64,000 bases of DNA from Conidiobolus coronatus NRRL 28638 (Eukaryota > Entomophthoromycota > Entomophthoromycetes > Entomophthorales > Conidiobolaceae): NCBI GenBank assembly GCA_001566745.1, contig KQ964440.1, positions 131,212 to 195,211 of the forward strand, in the 5' to 3' direction. Made by a program: the position numbers and the translations under genes. This document shows positions 42,886 through 53,812 of this stretch, one piece after another; position 1 is the first letter of the stretch, and each line of letters begins with the position of its first letter. A model generated the notes under the pieces. That model made no database searches, was not told the origin of the DNA, and worked only from the letters and a program-made list of their open reading frames with translations.

Positions 42886-43887
42886 TTATGTAAGTTTTGA
42901 GCTAACTACTTCTTGTATCGCAATCAATAAACGTACTATAATTTCACGATCCGCGTGCTTCAGCAGATTACAGCCGGGTCTTTGTCCCTCAAAAATTGTA
43001 CTTGTGGGAGCATAGCGGGTTACCACAAATGGTCGATTACGTTTAATTCCTATTTTTACTGAATTTAGAAATTCACTTGTAAAAAGGGCTCTGTAAATAC
43101 TGACATATGTATCTAAAACTAAAATCATGAATACTGGCATATTTTCAGGCCATCGTTTTTGCTGAGCCACAGAAATTCCTTCAGCGATTAATTGCGCTTC
43201 AGCTTCCGTCCAGTCTGAATTTTTTCTAGATGCATCTCGAGACTTATCTTCTATCACAACAACTCCTATAGTCAAGCTGGGAAAGTGTACAACAACAATA
43301 TCAGCTGTTGCTTTCTTTTTAGTTTTGGATACTTGTAAGTTCATATCGTAATGTGTTTTTATTAAAAAGCTATCATCAAGGATGCTCGATAAAAAAGATT
43401 TGAACACATCATCTACACAACTTTCTTTCGAAGGGTTATGCGTCAAAAACATGATATGCTTCTTAAAAGGCGTGTTAGCAAGGGAAATCTCTACTTCCTG
43501 GTCAGCAAAAGTTGCTGGGGTTAAATCCTTATTACAGTTTAAAAACAATTCAGCTTTTGAGGTAGCTACGGGTAAAGCTTTTTGCGGTATAATTTTTTCA
43601 GGTTGGTCCACATCTTCGAATTCGACCTTGTAATATCGAAGCGTTTTATCATCCCAACTAGATCCTGAAGCGGCTGGCATTTTTCTGACTTTTACGTCAT
43701 ACTCGTCAGTACACACAAACAATTCAAGAACTATTTTTTCATGACGAGTTATGAGATTTTTAATAACAAAACTTTCTTCTAGTTCACCAGCCACTACTAA
43801 GGAGCGCAGAGTTTGTGCTTTGATCAAGTCTTCGACACGAAGCTCCAAAATGGCTACAAGTTCAGATTCCTTATTCATATTATACAT
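42886..43887 (-). CDS. PD-(D/E)XK nuclease-like protein, 333 aa
   Basis: Complete, intronless. Core motifs of a restriction-endonuclease fold: helix CVDDVFKSFLSSILDDSF (157-174), a strand with ATADIVVVHF (D196), and a second strand VVVIEDKSRD with E213 and K215, giving D-(16)-E-x-K. The helix AQLIAEGISVAQQ (231-243) matches the Q-x-x-x-E element that often completes the site. A GSSWDDKTLRYYKVEFEDVD block near 75-94 resembles the S-x-W...N-I start of the two paralogues at 52968 and 56890. No targeting signal. In fungi such proteins are abundant and mostly uncharacterised; some are linked to effector (Crinkler-type) or element-borne roles. Catalytic residues are intact, so activity is possible. 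The start could be Met1 or Met4. Confidence 0.6.
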   Translation of the reverse strand: MYNMNKESELVAILELRVEDLIKAQTLRSLVVAGELEESFVIKNLITRHEKIVLELFVCTDEYDVKVRKMPAASGSSWDDKTLRYYKVEFEDVDQPEKIIPQKALPVATSKAELFLNCNKDLTPATFADQEVEISLANTPFKKHIMFLTHNPSKESCVDDVFKSFLSSILDDSFLIKTHYDMNLQVSKTKKKATADIVVVHFPSLTIGVVVIEDKSRDASRKNSDWTEAEAQLIAEGISVAQQKRWPENMPVFMILVLDTYVSIYRALFTSEFLNSVKIGIKRNRPFVVTRYAPTSTIFEGQRPGCNLLKHADREIIVRLLIAIQEVVSSKLT

Positions 43888-45702
43888 TTTAATTTGTTAT
43901 AGTATTGTTATGTTATTTTTATGTAACAGTATAATTTCAATTTACACAGTAAATCCGGACACGTCTTAACCGTCAAGCTCCACTTATTAGAACCTGAATT
44001 ACCCGCTTTTATGCTGTATCTAAACACTAGTATAATATTAGGGGTCTACTAAAATAGGCTTATATTGGACAGAATGTTTGCTCTTCTAGCAAATTTCACC
44101 CGCTTTACCTTCAATTGAGTCAACGTGCCTTTAAACTTTTAGAATCTTTTGGAAATTCACCTCCTATAGAATCCACTGTTCGTTTTCCGTCCAAGAATAT
44201 CATGCAACTACTTTCATTAGTTATGTATTTATTATTTATCACTTACATTTTCATCTGACCCTAGAGTACCAAAGAAGTTGTTGAAGATTGGCATAAAGAT
44301 CCTAATAATCTAAAGTCTGATTAATTACTATTGATTGCGACTAAAAGAATAAGGTTACGTCTCTGTAAACTCTCAGTGTATAGGAAAGACTTTTCTTAAT
44401 TCTCTTAGTACAGATGGAATGGATAATCCAAAAAACTTCTACGAGAAGTTGTTACGTTGGAAGTAAATACTCCAGTTGGATTACAAAGAAGCTCTACTGA
44501 CGAATCTTCTTCACTTTCTGATGTACCAGTTAAGACTGTGACTATCAATAATCGTGAGTTACCCATTGTAGATAACGATGCCAATACTTTTCACACTACT
44601 GATCATACTGTACTTAGCCACGGGGTACACCAGCTATTCTTGTATTTGCTACACAAAAGTCGTGGCCTGTGCTACCAAAGTCACCCAGCTCAATTCTTTT
44701 ATACTAGTGTATCTTCTTTGACCCACTCTGTTGAATAAGGGCATTTTTATAACATATAACACTCAAACAATCAACAAAACTTACAGGCGGATCAGGAGAG
44801 ACTTCAGACTTGCGAAACGAACAGTATAAATATTCTTTGGGCCCGCTAAGTTTGGGTCAATTAGAAACGGTTTATGGCAAGCCATTCTGATAAAGATGCT
44901 GTTTAGATGAGCCATTTACAAATAAAATAGCATTCCTTCGTTCTTTACGAAGAGTAGCGTGCAACACAACATGATAGAGAAAGCTCAAATTATTAGGAAT
45001 GAAATTAAGAGAAGACAGGAAACCGTAGGGAGCATAATTCAAATCTTTTAATATTATGCGCTCGATAACCAATTACGTGAGAGCTGTTAGTTGACGTCGA
45101 CTCTTTTGAAAATTGCCTTCATTTTGATTAATTTGCGTTTACTCTAATCTTCTCCAGAGATATCTTTCCTCTCTTTGTGAACCTGCTGCTCATTTGAGAA
45201 GATTAGGTTTAAGTTGGATCCATGTAATATGCCCTGATGCTCTTTATTTTCTTATTGGCTTTCTTTGCTTACCATTTGGAAGTGTTTCCCACTAATTTAT
45301 TTTTTGTAGTTGCTGAATATTGTTATCTTTAATTTTCTTGTTGGCAGCTAAGCTTTGCCTTAATATTTTCAATAAGGTAGCTTACAACTTCATAGTGTAT
45401 TCTGGTCATTGCTCATTGAATCCTTCTTCAATGCCATAGTTTTTGATCATCACTATAAACCCATTGGGTATTTGAAGTAATGACACTCGAAAACAATAAA
45501 GAAGACAATCTGCTGTATGTTCATTAGAAAGACTAGTAAGTCTTTTTCAACAGCAACGCTAGCTTTGTAAACTTCGATGAATAACCACTGAGCCCGCTTG
45601 TAGTAATCTCTTTAGTCCAATCAATTGATAAAGAAAAGCTTAATATCTGAAGTTCAAAATCGGGGTCACCAGATTTTAAGTCACTTAAAATCTCAGGGGT
45701 TA
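43888..45702. other. Decayed region with exon-like scraps
   Basis: At 44090-44220 the plus strand reads QRAFKLLESFGNSPPIESTV and RFPSKNIMQLLSL, then GT..AG-like sequence and STKEVVEDWHKDPNN: an unidentified gene fragment with an intron. A 93-codon frame at 44457-44738 (LQRSSTDESSSLSDVPVKTV) is polar and unassigned. At 44815-44880 another unassigned scrap reads YKYSLGPLSLGQLETVYGK. Confidence 0.3.
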
Positions 45703-45955
45703 TTGAAAGCTTCTAACATACCAGGGAAAATAATAGCGAAACAGGGGAAAATACTACCTTGACCACAAGCACCAATAACTCCGAAAATAAGTTGTTTCCA
45801 TTCAGTCTTGTTAAGAGAGAAGACACGGCGAGCAACATAGGTAATGGATAAGTTCTTATGCTCTTCAGCAGTGGGGTTAACGTGTAGAGATTTAGTTCAG
45901 GTAAGTCTAGCAGAAGCGATTGATCTCTTGGTGGGAATCTTAACAATAGAAAATA
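45703..45955 (-). pseudogene. ABCB/MDR-type ABC transporter fragment
   Basis: Minus-strand frame VARRVFSLNKTEWKQLIFGV then IGACGQGSIFPCFAIIFPGM. This is the entry of a type IV ABC transmembrane domain as found at the second TMD of full-length MDR/ABCB exporters (xxLNKPEWxxxxxGxxGAxxxGxxFPxFxxxF). One TGA precedes it by about 45 bases. No nucleotide-binding domain remains. Confidence 0.7.
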
Positions 45956-46941
45956 CCCGTTATCACCTTCAACTACAGCATCTACCTTTAAAGTATAATC
46001 ATCAAAAATAGGGTTATTTGCTAACCACCTAATGTCCCTATTAACAAAGAGTAGCCGAGTTAATTGAGCTGTTTGAAAATTAAAGGTAGAACAAATGGAG
46101 GTAGAATGGAGAAGGATGAAAGAGACTTAAACAGAAGTTCGTAAATTAAAGCCATTCAAAGACTTTGATAGAGACTTAGAAGAAGGAGATTAGAAAGCTT
46201 CTGAGAAGAATTCAGAAGAGAGAGAAATGAGTGAGTCCAAATTACACATCTTGCAACGGCACCCCAATTCATAGTTTAACTGCTGACTTTGGTTCCAAAG
46301 TCAAACCCATTTTTCCATATCGACTCTCTGTCCAGAACCGATATCTAGGATTTTTATCTTAGTTTTAGAGAGTGATGCCGTTGACTTTGTTGACGATATT
46401 CTTGTTAAATTTTTGTAATATTTGTAGTAATTACAATATCTGGGTTTATTTTCCCAAGTCGATGTTGAAATATTAAGATTTCACGAAGAGATTTAAGTCT
46501 ATTTTCAGCTTTAGTTCCTCTTGCAAGGCTTCTAAATTTCCGGTAGGCTTCAATCCAATTTGCTTACTAGTAATTGCAATCTTGCGAACTAAGCTTAGTC
46601 CATGCATGACAGTTTTAGGGAAATAATCTGAGATACTCCAAGAACCCGAGCGAATAATATTTTTCTAAGCAAAGGTCTGGTTATTTCCCCCTTAACTCCC
46701 AACATTGAATATTTCCGCAGCAATCGTTGCCGATTAAACAGAACTATATTATCATTCATAGGCTCAATCAACGACTGGGGGGTGTTTACCAACTTTGCTC
46801 TGGAGGAATAATATCGAAATCTGGTCTTGCCTCTCGTTTTTCAGTTCCAATCTTTAACTTAAGGGTACTTGAGCGGCATAAAAGGGGTAATTGGGATATC
46901 TTCAAAAATTCATCCTTCCTCATTGCTCAGAAACCCAAATA
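45956..46941. other. Region without recognisable genes
   Basis: A purine-rich stretch (46090-46230, many GAGA/GAAG runs) and otherwise stop-dense sequence. Frames at 46595-46942 are not recognised. Confidence 0.25.
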
Positions 46942-47609
46942 ATGCGGCCCCATAGAGTACCTGATCTTCAACCTGAACAAAAACGATTTCTAGGCAGACT
47001 AAAATCACTTCTCACCGATAAATATGAAAAATACATTGATAATGGAATAGATTTAATCTGTGAACCAGGGAATTTAGTTAGAATTAGGAAATAGGAAAAT
47101 AGCAGCCTATTCTGACCGAGAATGCAAAGTAAACGACAATGAAGAAGATCGAAGGATTGTTTATACAGTAGTGGAAAATAACCGGAAAGATATAGCAAAG
47201 ACTGAAATTCAAGTGGCTGCCTGTATGATTGCAGCGATGCAGCATAATTATAAGAATTATATTCAAGAAGATATATTAGGAATCATTGTAACTGGAAGTA
47301 GATTTCGATTCTATCGTTGTGTTTTTAATGAAGAATACTTAAAATGTTTAAACAACGAATTTATCCGAAACTATTATTGTAAAACGCTTAGCTAAAACTA
47401 TGAAAAGTAAAAAACCTAGAACAGCCACAAAGATGAATTGTGGGATAAATCTTAATATTATGGAACCAAATGAAAGACATGAAATTTTAAAGTATTTGAA
47501 CCTCTCCATTGCGATCTGGCAAACAGTTTTCCAATACACCTCAACCAATTACATCTTAAATAAACTTCCTGACGCGCTAGGGCACGAAAAAGGCGAGTAT
47601 TCCGTCTAA
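46942..47609 (+). pseudogene. PD-(D/E)XK-like family member, frameshifted
   Basis: Three consecutive frames. The first (to 47094) reads RPHRVPDLQPEQKRFLGRLK and ends at a frameshift. The second (to 47395) carries the core: CKVNDNEEDRRIVYTVVENN, then TEIQVAACMIAAMQHNYK, then LGIIVTGSRFRFYRCVFNEE. The third (47400-47609) has NIMEPNERHEILKYLNLSI, which matches the C-terminal element NPKDRLIIL...SI and NIEDRLNIL...SI of the intact paralogues at 56890 and 52968. The E-x-K position reads VVENNR, so the catalytic Lys is probably lost. Broken gene, family assignment moderately secure by internal comparison. Confidence 0.5.
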
Positions 47610-47885
47610 TTTCCTCCGCTTTGGATAGCTTTTATCCTGGAAGAAGGGCTAGTAAATACTGCGAGGAGCATGTCTAAGACTAAAAATTACTGTTATTAAC
47701 GATGGCTCTTTAATTTTGTCAAACTTCCCTTTGGCACCTTTATCGAGATTTACAGGATTTTCATCGCTACTTTTCTTATAAAAATTCTAATTAATGTTAT
47801 CATTAAACTAGCTTTGGACAAGTTAAAAGTTAGTTTATAAAGTTTATTTTCAGTATTTTGGTCCTTTTCTGATTCTTGTTTAAGC

Positions 47886-48407
47886 TTGACAACGTTAGAT
47901 TTAACAGATTCAACAGATTCATCGAAAAAGTCTGAGAGTCTATATCCGGACAAAGAGGAAGTAATAACCGGAGAAGCTTTTATTGACTTAGTCGGAGTTG
48001 ATTGTTTTTATTACTTAGTGAAATTAGAAAATGCAAACTATATTGAACGGCCCTTCTTATATTATGGTTAGACATCAATAAGATACAAGCTCTTCACGCA
48101 GGGAGATATTTTGACAATTAAAAGGAATATCTTCGGCAGTAGCGAGTGGGAGAAACATTTATTCAATTTTATATTCAATTACGAAGTTAAGGTCGATATG
48201 TCATCGAATTTTCTGAAAGAATTATTCAGAAGAAATAATTGGAGCAGAGAAGAATTAAAGATTCTCATGAACAATAATTTAATAAGGCCTTTAAGCAAAA
48301 GTTGTAGCAAACCGCAATTATCAATAAAAGTACAAGAAAGAGCATATAAATTTTTGCCTGGGTTTGATATTTGTATTGCGTTAAATGACAAAAGGTTGCA
48401 TATTTGA
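47886..48407 (+). pseudogene. Unrecognised ORF with one in-frame stop
   Basis: Frames 47886-48071 and 48072-48407 are in the same phase, separated only by TAG at 48069-48071. The second has no ATG near its start, so the two are one gene of about 170 residues with a single nonsense change or a readthrough site. Product: acidic N-terminus (DLTDSTDSSKKSES), then GEAFIDLVGVDCFYYLVKLE, then basic SSEWEKHLFNFIFNYEVKVD and NWSREELKILMNNNLI. No family recognised. It follows the broken nuclease-like gene on the same strand. Confidence 0.35.
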
Positions 48408-48419
48408 AAATAGAGAGGG

Positions 48420-49880
48420 GTAAAAAGTCAATTACAAAGCCACAGAAAGTGGGGTTTACCAACGGGGTTTCTTGGACGGGAGGGTCTTCATTGTTTGATC
48501 CGCTGAACTCTCTAATCATAGCATAGATTGTCGGAGCGGTGTTGGGGTAAATGTGCGCAGTGAGGTAGACTAGTCCGGAAAAGGAAACAGTGGGACAAAA
48601 TGGGTAGAGGCAGCGAATAGTAAATTTTATGCTGTTTCTTAACACCATGTTGGTTGTTCGTCGTAACCAGGATTGCCCCGCGGTGAGTTGCTCCAACATC
48701 GTCGCAGTTTTAATTGGGCCTTGCTTCTCATAGCCTGACTTTAATGGATTCTGCATTCGGACCGGAGTGACGTTGAATCGAGTCTCTGGCAGCAAGCACT
48801 GAGCCAGCAAATATGCAGCGTAAAATGCCAACTTTCCAAAATGTAACCCAATCAAAACATCATGGATGTTTTTGTACATATTTTTTGCCGTGTTGGATGC
48901 ATATAACTCATGAAGCGTTGAACTAAATTGACTCTCGAATTCGTTCCAATCCCGAGGAATCTCCTCAATTGGAATGCCCATACGAATACCAATTTGCATA
49001 AATTTTGTTAAAACTGCCTCGCGTTCCATTATATTCAGCGACCCGCGTGTTGTATCAAACACATCGTAAAATCTCACTGTGGCATAAGCAAGCGTGCTTA
49101 ATACCCAGATTTCGAGTGGTCGCGAGTAGGCGTATTCCGCCTTGCCCTGGTTCCACTTAATGTCATCCGGGTCGCTTAGTTTACCTCGTATGTTACGGTG
49201 AATTCGAGCCAAGAATCGGATTGAGCGATCTTTCTCGACTTGCAACCCCTGAAAGATTGATTCAGCAAATGTGTAAGTGTGAGCAATTCGAGAGAAAGGG
49301 CGTTGGAATATTTGAGAGTGCTCGTCAAGTGCAACAGCCNNNNNNNNNNNNNNNNNNNNNNNNNNNNNNNNNNNNNNNNNNNNNNNNNNNNNNNNNNNNN
49401 NNNNNNNNNNNNNNNNNNNNNNNNNNNNNNNNNNNNNNNNNNNNNNNNNNNNNNNNNNNNNNNNNNNNNNNNNNNNNNNNNNNNNNNNNNNNNNNNNNNN
49501 NNNNNNNNNNNNNNNNNNNNNNNNNNNNNNNNNNNNNNNNNNNNNNNNNNNNNNNNNNNNNNNNNNNNNNNNNNNNNNNNNNNNNNNNNNNNNNNNNNNN
49601 NNNNNNNNNNNNNNNNNNNNNNNNNNNNNNNNNNNNNATAAGAGGGTGAAATAGTTGAATAGCTACAGCTGCGTAGGAACCCACTATAATTGGAAGAGCA
49701 GTGACTTTACGTGGAGTAGCCGCCGTAGCACTATCTGTGTTATATTGATGAATATCATTGGCGTCGGTGGATGGAGAAATGCCATTTGCATTGTATACAG
49801 CGTAGTCTGACCGGAATAGACGATACGATTGATATCTCTCCGCGAATGTAAAAAGTACTAAAAATAATGTGACAATAACT
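48420..49880 (-). CDS. MpaB/rubber-oxygenase family (DUF2236) membrane oxygenase, interrupted by an assembly gap
   Basis: The family includes ER-bound MpaB and latex-clearing protein, heme enzymes that cleave polyisoprenoid chains; most fungal members have unknown substrates. Upstream of the gap (minus strand, 49880-49638) is a membrane anchor (IIASYIVVIVTLFLVLFTFA), then ALPIIVGSYAAVAIQLFHPL, the start of the DUF2236 domain. Downstream of the gap come PFSRIAHTYTFAESIFQ, RPLEIWVLSTLAYATVRFYD and FMQIGIRMGIPIEEIPRDWN, typical family helices. Later FYAAYLLAQCLLPETRF precedes a hydrophobic C-terminal part. The first codons may lie in an upstream exon before a TTTAG acceptor near 49914. The frame stays open to 48265, but after about 48480 it passes through the TACCAACGGGGTTT repeat, so the real C-terminus is uncertain. 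Confidence 0.65.
49340..49637. other. Assembly gap (run of N)
   Basis: 298 undetermined bases inside the MpaB-family gene. Coding sequence of the same family is readable on both sides. Confidence 0.99.
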
Positions 49881-49920
49881 ACAATGTAAGATGCAATAAT
49901 AAACTTGACTAAATAAGTTC

Positions 49921-50679
49921 AAAATGAAATGACTCGACTTTAGTGGGCTGCATTTATATGAATAACCGAAAGATAACCACCTATTCTTGATATGTTTTTT
50001 AGGTATCATGATTAAAGCGAGAGTTAAAAACTAGAAAAATATTACTATTAGACTGGAATCGTATTCCTATAAATAAAGCTTTTATAGCAGTTGTCTTTAG
50101 CGTAAATTGTGAACAAACAAGATGTGTCAAAAATTTCCTATACTTTCAAATTTATTACTTTAACTACTCAAATGCTAAAAATCGGTGTAAAGTTAATACT
50201 TGTAGCAATTTAAAGTGGATGTGGCGTGTTCCAGCTTCACAACGCACAAAATTTGTGCAGCGGTAGTATTAGCTATTTAATACAAATAATAGGTATTTAA
50301 TGGGATTTTACCTCACAAGAGATTAGCCTTCGACTTCTCCAGGCGAGAACTAATGTTTAATCTCATCAGATGGAAGTTAGCGTTTAATTCACTCAGGCGC
50401 CGGTCGCTTATACCTCAAACAATGTTTTTTTTTAAACTCAGTTTGAATACTTTAAGCTCTCGATCGAGAGTTTAGTCATTTCAGTAATAAGTTCGAATCA
50501 AGTTTCACACTCTTACAAGCGGGGATGACAGCGATCACAAGCATTCCTATTAATAATTGTGGTTATTGCCACCACAAGAGCCAATCAACTTGAACGGTGA
50601 ATAACAACAAATCTTTGCTTCTATATTCAATAGTTGATTATATAAATATTACAAATTTAAAAATGTAAGCTCATCAAAC
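49921..50679. other. Region without recognisable genes
   Basis: AT-rich, stop-dense; no RNA gene or repeat recognised. Confidence 0.3.
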
Positions 50680-50825
50680 AACCTGAATCAGTTCTATTGA
50701 TACCATGACGAGTAATAGCCATTAAATAACCACGATTACACATAACATCACATAATAATGCTAAATGGCGATAGTTTACATAGGAACCATCAACTAGCTC
50801 TTGAAATACTATTGGTGAAATAGTT
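50680..50825 (-). pseudogene. RNA polymerase II largest subunit (RPB1) scrap
   Basis: The minus strand reads [20 protein letters not shown] then [16 protein letters not shown], the strongly conserved RPB1 segment before the C-terminal repeats (cleft/jaw side). Only about 45 codons survive. Confidence 0.8.
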
Positions 50826-50893
50826 GATGAGGATGAATATTTTGATCAAATTCGATAAATTGAAATTTTAATATTGATACATAGACGACTGAA

Positions 50894-51886
50894 ATGTCAA
50901 AATCCGACACTGACAGAAATAATAAAAAGCTGGGCTTTGCCGGCTTAGTTAGAGAACTAGAAGATTATATTTCTGAACGTTTAAATGACTTTGGACAAAA
51001 TAACCACAATGTTTTAACGGCGAATCTAATCAAGGAGGTAGATGGTATAATGAAAAAATTAAATGATCTGGTGATCGGTAGGTGCCAAACCCTTCTCATA
51101 AGAGGCAAAAATAAAGGGCGTAGGTGTTTGAGGGCCTCTACAGGGGATAAGTGTAGATTTCACAGCGGGGAAAAGAAGAGCAGCAAGAAAGATCCGGGCT
51201 TCTCAGAGTCTACCCAAAATACGAGTACTAATTTAGAGCTACCATCTCCAAGCATGACTCTTTCTTCAAATCTTGATCTTTTTCCAAATCCATCCGAGGG
51301 TATTGAAACTAAACCCCCTCTTCAGCAGTACATCAAAGACCCGAGCAAAGAACTGCAACATATCTACGGTAACGTCTATCTGGATAGCATGAACACTGTT
51401 GTTATAAATAGTGAAAAACCTCCCGGTGATTACCAGTGGATATTAGCAGGTAAATTTGACCGAAAATTGGGAGTTATTAAAGAATTTTCTAAGTCTATAA
51501 TAGTTGAATTAGTTAAACAAAAATCAGTAAATCGATACGACTATATAGTTGACGAAAGCAACATATATTCTTATAAAGTCAATGTAAACAAAATCCTCCA
51601 ATTTATAATCGATAGCGATTTGCGAAAGGCTCCCCTTAGAGAAGAACAATCTTCGACAGCAGCGTCAAACACTCTTAGTACAAAGTATATAAACAGCAAT
51701 ATCATCACCGCAACAGATAAAGCTAAATATTATAATAAGTATTCTAGGGCTCCGATGATCAAGTTGGATAATGAAGAAATGATGTCTGCTAGCGAATTTA
51801 CGCAGTTTTATCGTAAACAGCATTCCAATAACCAGCCGTCCAAAGAAAAATCAGCTAGGGATAGAAAGTCGTCACTTGGAACATAA
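50894..51886 (+). CDS. Zinc-finger-like protein, family 'Z', copy 1 (330 aa)
   Basis: Complete and intronless. After a helical N-terminal 60 residues comes a compact C/H motif: C64, C78, C87, H90, in GRCQTLLIRGKNKGRRCLRA followed by GDKCRFH. The pattern C-x-G-x-x-KG-x-x-C...C-x-x-H is also common in proteins of large DNA viruses and eukaryotic element-borne genes, where it is thought to bind zinc. A low-complexity Ser/Pro linker (95-150) follows. A conserved second domain comes next: LQHIYGNVYLDSMNTVVINS, YQWILAGKFDR and IIVELVKQKSVNRYDYIV. The copy at 53813-54859 has both domains. Function unknown; nucleic-acid binding is plausible. It ends in a direct-repeat pair and is followed 1.1 kb later by nuclease-like copy 1 on the same strand. 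Confidence 0.6.
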   Translation: MSKSDTDRNNKKLGFAGLVRELEDYISERLNDFGQNNHNVLTANLIKEVDGIMKKLNDLVIGRCQTLLIRGKNKGRRCLRASTGDKCRFHSGEKKSSKKDPGFSESTQNTSTNLELPSPSMTLSSNLDLFPNPSEGIETKPPLQQYIKDPSKELQHIYGNVYLDSMNTVVINSEKPPGDYQWILAGKFDRKLGVIKEFSKSIIVELVKQKSVNRYDYIVDESNIYSYKVNVNKILQFIIDSDLRKAPLREEQSSTAASNTLSTKYINSNIITATDKAKYYNKYSRAPMIKLDNEEMMSASEFTQFYRKQHSNNQPSKEKSARDRKSSLGT

Positions 51887-51904
51887 GTCAAGTCGTCACT
51901 TGGA
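51866..51904 (+). repeat. Direct repeat pair AAGTCGTCACTTGGA
   Basis: Two identical 15-base copies 24 bases apart (51866-51880 and 51890-51904), spanning the 3' end and stop codon of the preceding gene. Possibly a slippage or insertion footprint that set the current C-terminus. Confidence 0.85.
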
Positions 51905-52967
51905 GTATAAATGACGACTAAGATACACCAAATTTTCTAGTTTACGACTTGTTTTACGACTTTTTACCGTTTTGTCTCGTTAGAGCTATGGGAGCGGGAG
52001 TGGCTATACCCTGTGCCTCGTCGCTGGTAGCATTCAACATTGTCTGCCCAGCAGGGGAACCACTACCCCTGCAACCCCCACCCCCTTGGAATAGAAAGAC
52101 ATTTAGAAGAAGAGTTTAAACTATTTTTCTTATATATCTTTAGGGAATAAGAGGGATATTTTTCTAAGTAGTAAATTCGTAGTATTTTTACCCTTTATTT
52201 TGATAAAAATGCCTTAAACTCTTAAAACAGGAAAGAGAAGGACAATTTATAACCTAGTAACAATGTATGCATGTTAAACTAGAGTGTAAAGTTTAATAAA
52301 AGATGTAGTTTCGGCGGGTTTTCGGCGGCTGCAGCGGTACGCTTATAACCTAGGTGCATTGCCTTCTTATCCCGTGAGGTTATGGCGGCGGTGGGTTTAT
52401 CCCACTCATTGGGCAGTGGCTTGTGCCACTTATGGCTGGCTATGCTAAGGCTATACCACTTCATTGCTCATTGTAAGACAAATTCTTTTACAGAAAATAT
52501 TTTATACTAATTGTTGTTGGAGGGAGTCCCAAGAGTTCTACGAAGTAGTCATTCCCCGCGAAACAACGAAGTTGTGAGTCCCCAAAGTTGCTTAATTGAT
52601 TCTTTTATAGATAAATAAGGTTTCTAATGATGTACGCTAATTTAAAAAGTTTGTTTAATAACCGGGATTCCTTCGATTTCTAGACGATGGAGCTTTATGT
52701 GAAGCGTTTGAAGTTGGGGTTACTTAAGATTAGCTCATTGACTTTAATCAAGTTTAGTAGAAATGATTATAGAAGGCTGTAGGCTGCCCAGTCTTTTATC
52801 ATTATTAGCTAAAGTTATCTAAGAACGTATTTAATGAAATAGCAGGAAATGTATCAAATACATTAAACACTCTGCGGTTTATAGGGATCTGGACGATACT
52901 GACTTGAAGCTGAACAATGTTACTTTGTATATTTTTTGAATTCTTTATATTATAATAATAGTTTGAG
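51905..52967. other. Spacer between paired genes
   Basis: No gene is seen. Around 51985-52090 it is GC-richer, with C-runs; 52330-52460 is G-rich on the plus strand with only short frames. The 60 bases before 52968 are A/T-rich and may hold the promoter of the next gene. Confidence 0.3.
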
Positions 52968-53807
52968 ATGTCGGAATCAAAGAGATCAAGAAAGGAAATT
53001 GACTATAAAGAAAAGAGCAGCTCTGAAGATGAAGAAAACTATGAGATTCCAGAAGATACTTCTGGTTGGAGAAAGAAAGATATCAAACACTTCAACATTA
53101 AATTTGTTGGGATGGATCCCAAAAAAGATATAAATAACCTACCTGATGAATATAAAAACTTTGTTTTGGAAGATTGGGATGAAAGCAAAATAAAATATTC
53201 TGATACTACTTCGTTAGATAAGCTAAGCAAAAGCATTATTAATAAGCTGAGGGGTATACTAGGAATAACGAGAACAGGAACTAACCGGGAAATAAAAGTA
53301 GATAGTTTTATCTATTATATGTTCAACAAATTGGGGCTTAATGATGACCCCTTTGATATGTTCGCTCAATATAAGTGTGGCTTCGATACAGAAGAGAAGA
53401 CATTCACATCAAAACCCGATTTTATTATATTTAAGGATAACAGTATAACTATAATAATAGAAGATAAGCATAGATTCAATGCTGGATTATTTAACGAATG
53501 GGGGGAGTACCAAACCATTGGAGAAATAATAACTTGTGCGGCTCACGTTATCAGTGAAAAAGGAATAACAGAATCATTTACTGTCAACGCTATTAGAGTA
53601 ATCGGTACAAAGTTTACTTTTTACAAAGCGAATGTTTCCAGGGAATATATCTTAGAAAGTTATGAACTTAAATCTAAGTCAAGAAATAGTTTAATAGTAG
53701 AGAGATACCCCATGAAAAATAAATCAGACGTTATTGGCGCTCTAAATTTTTGTAATATAGAAGACAGACTTAACATACTTAAATCGATCTATTCCATATC
53801 TTTATGA
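52968..53807 (+). CDS. PD-(D/E)XK nuclease-like protein, family 'N', copy 1 (279 aa)
   Basis: Complete, intronless. A charged N-terminus (1-30) precedes DTSGWRKKDIKHFNIKFVGM. The core has helix KVDSFIYYMFNKLGL (110-124), strand TSKPDFIIF with D151, strand TIIIEDKHRF with E165 and K167 (D-(13)-E-x-K), and helix YQTIGEIITCAAHVI with Q182 and E186. A later strand pair VNAIRVIGTKFTFYKANVSR and the C-terminal element NFCNIEDRLNILKSIYSI are shared with copy 2 (56890-57831). All expected metal and catalytic residues are present. The stop codon lies five bases from the stop of the convergent zinc-finger-like gene. Function is not known; DNA or RNA cleavage is inferred from the fold. Confidence 0.65.
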   Translation: MSESKRSRKEIDYKEKSSSEDEENYEIPEDTSGWRKKDIKHFNIKFVGMDPKKDINNLPDEYKNFVLEDWDESKIKYSDTTSLDKLSKSIINKLRGILGITRTGTNREIKVDSFIYYMFNKLGLNDDPFDMFAQYKCGFDTEEKTFTSKPDFIIFKDNSITIIIEDKHRFNAGLFNEWGEYQTIGEIITCAAHVISEKGITESFTVNAIRVIGTKFTFYKANVSREYILESYELKSKSRNSLIVERYPMKNKSDVIGALNFCNIEDRLNILKSIYSISL

Positions 53808-53812
53808 GTTGT

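Noticed and set aside
44815..44880. YSLGPLSLGQLETVYGK as a third L fragment
   Set aside because: Only a VYGK-like match to the intact L; neighbouring residues do not align.
53039..53236. Minus-strand 65-codon frame inside nuclease-like copy 1
   Set aside because: Shadow of the real gene.
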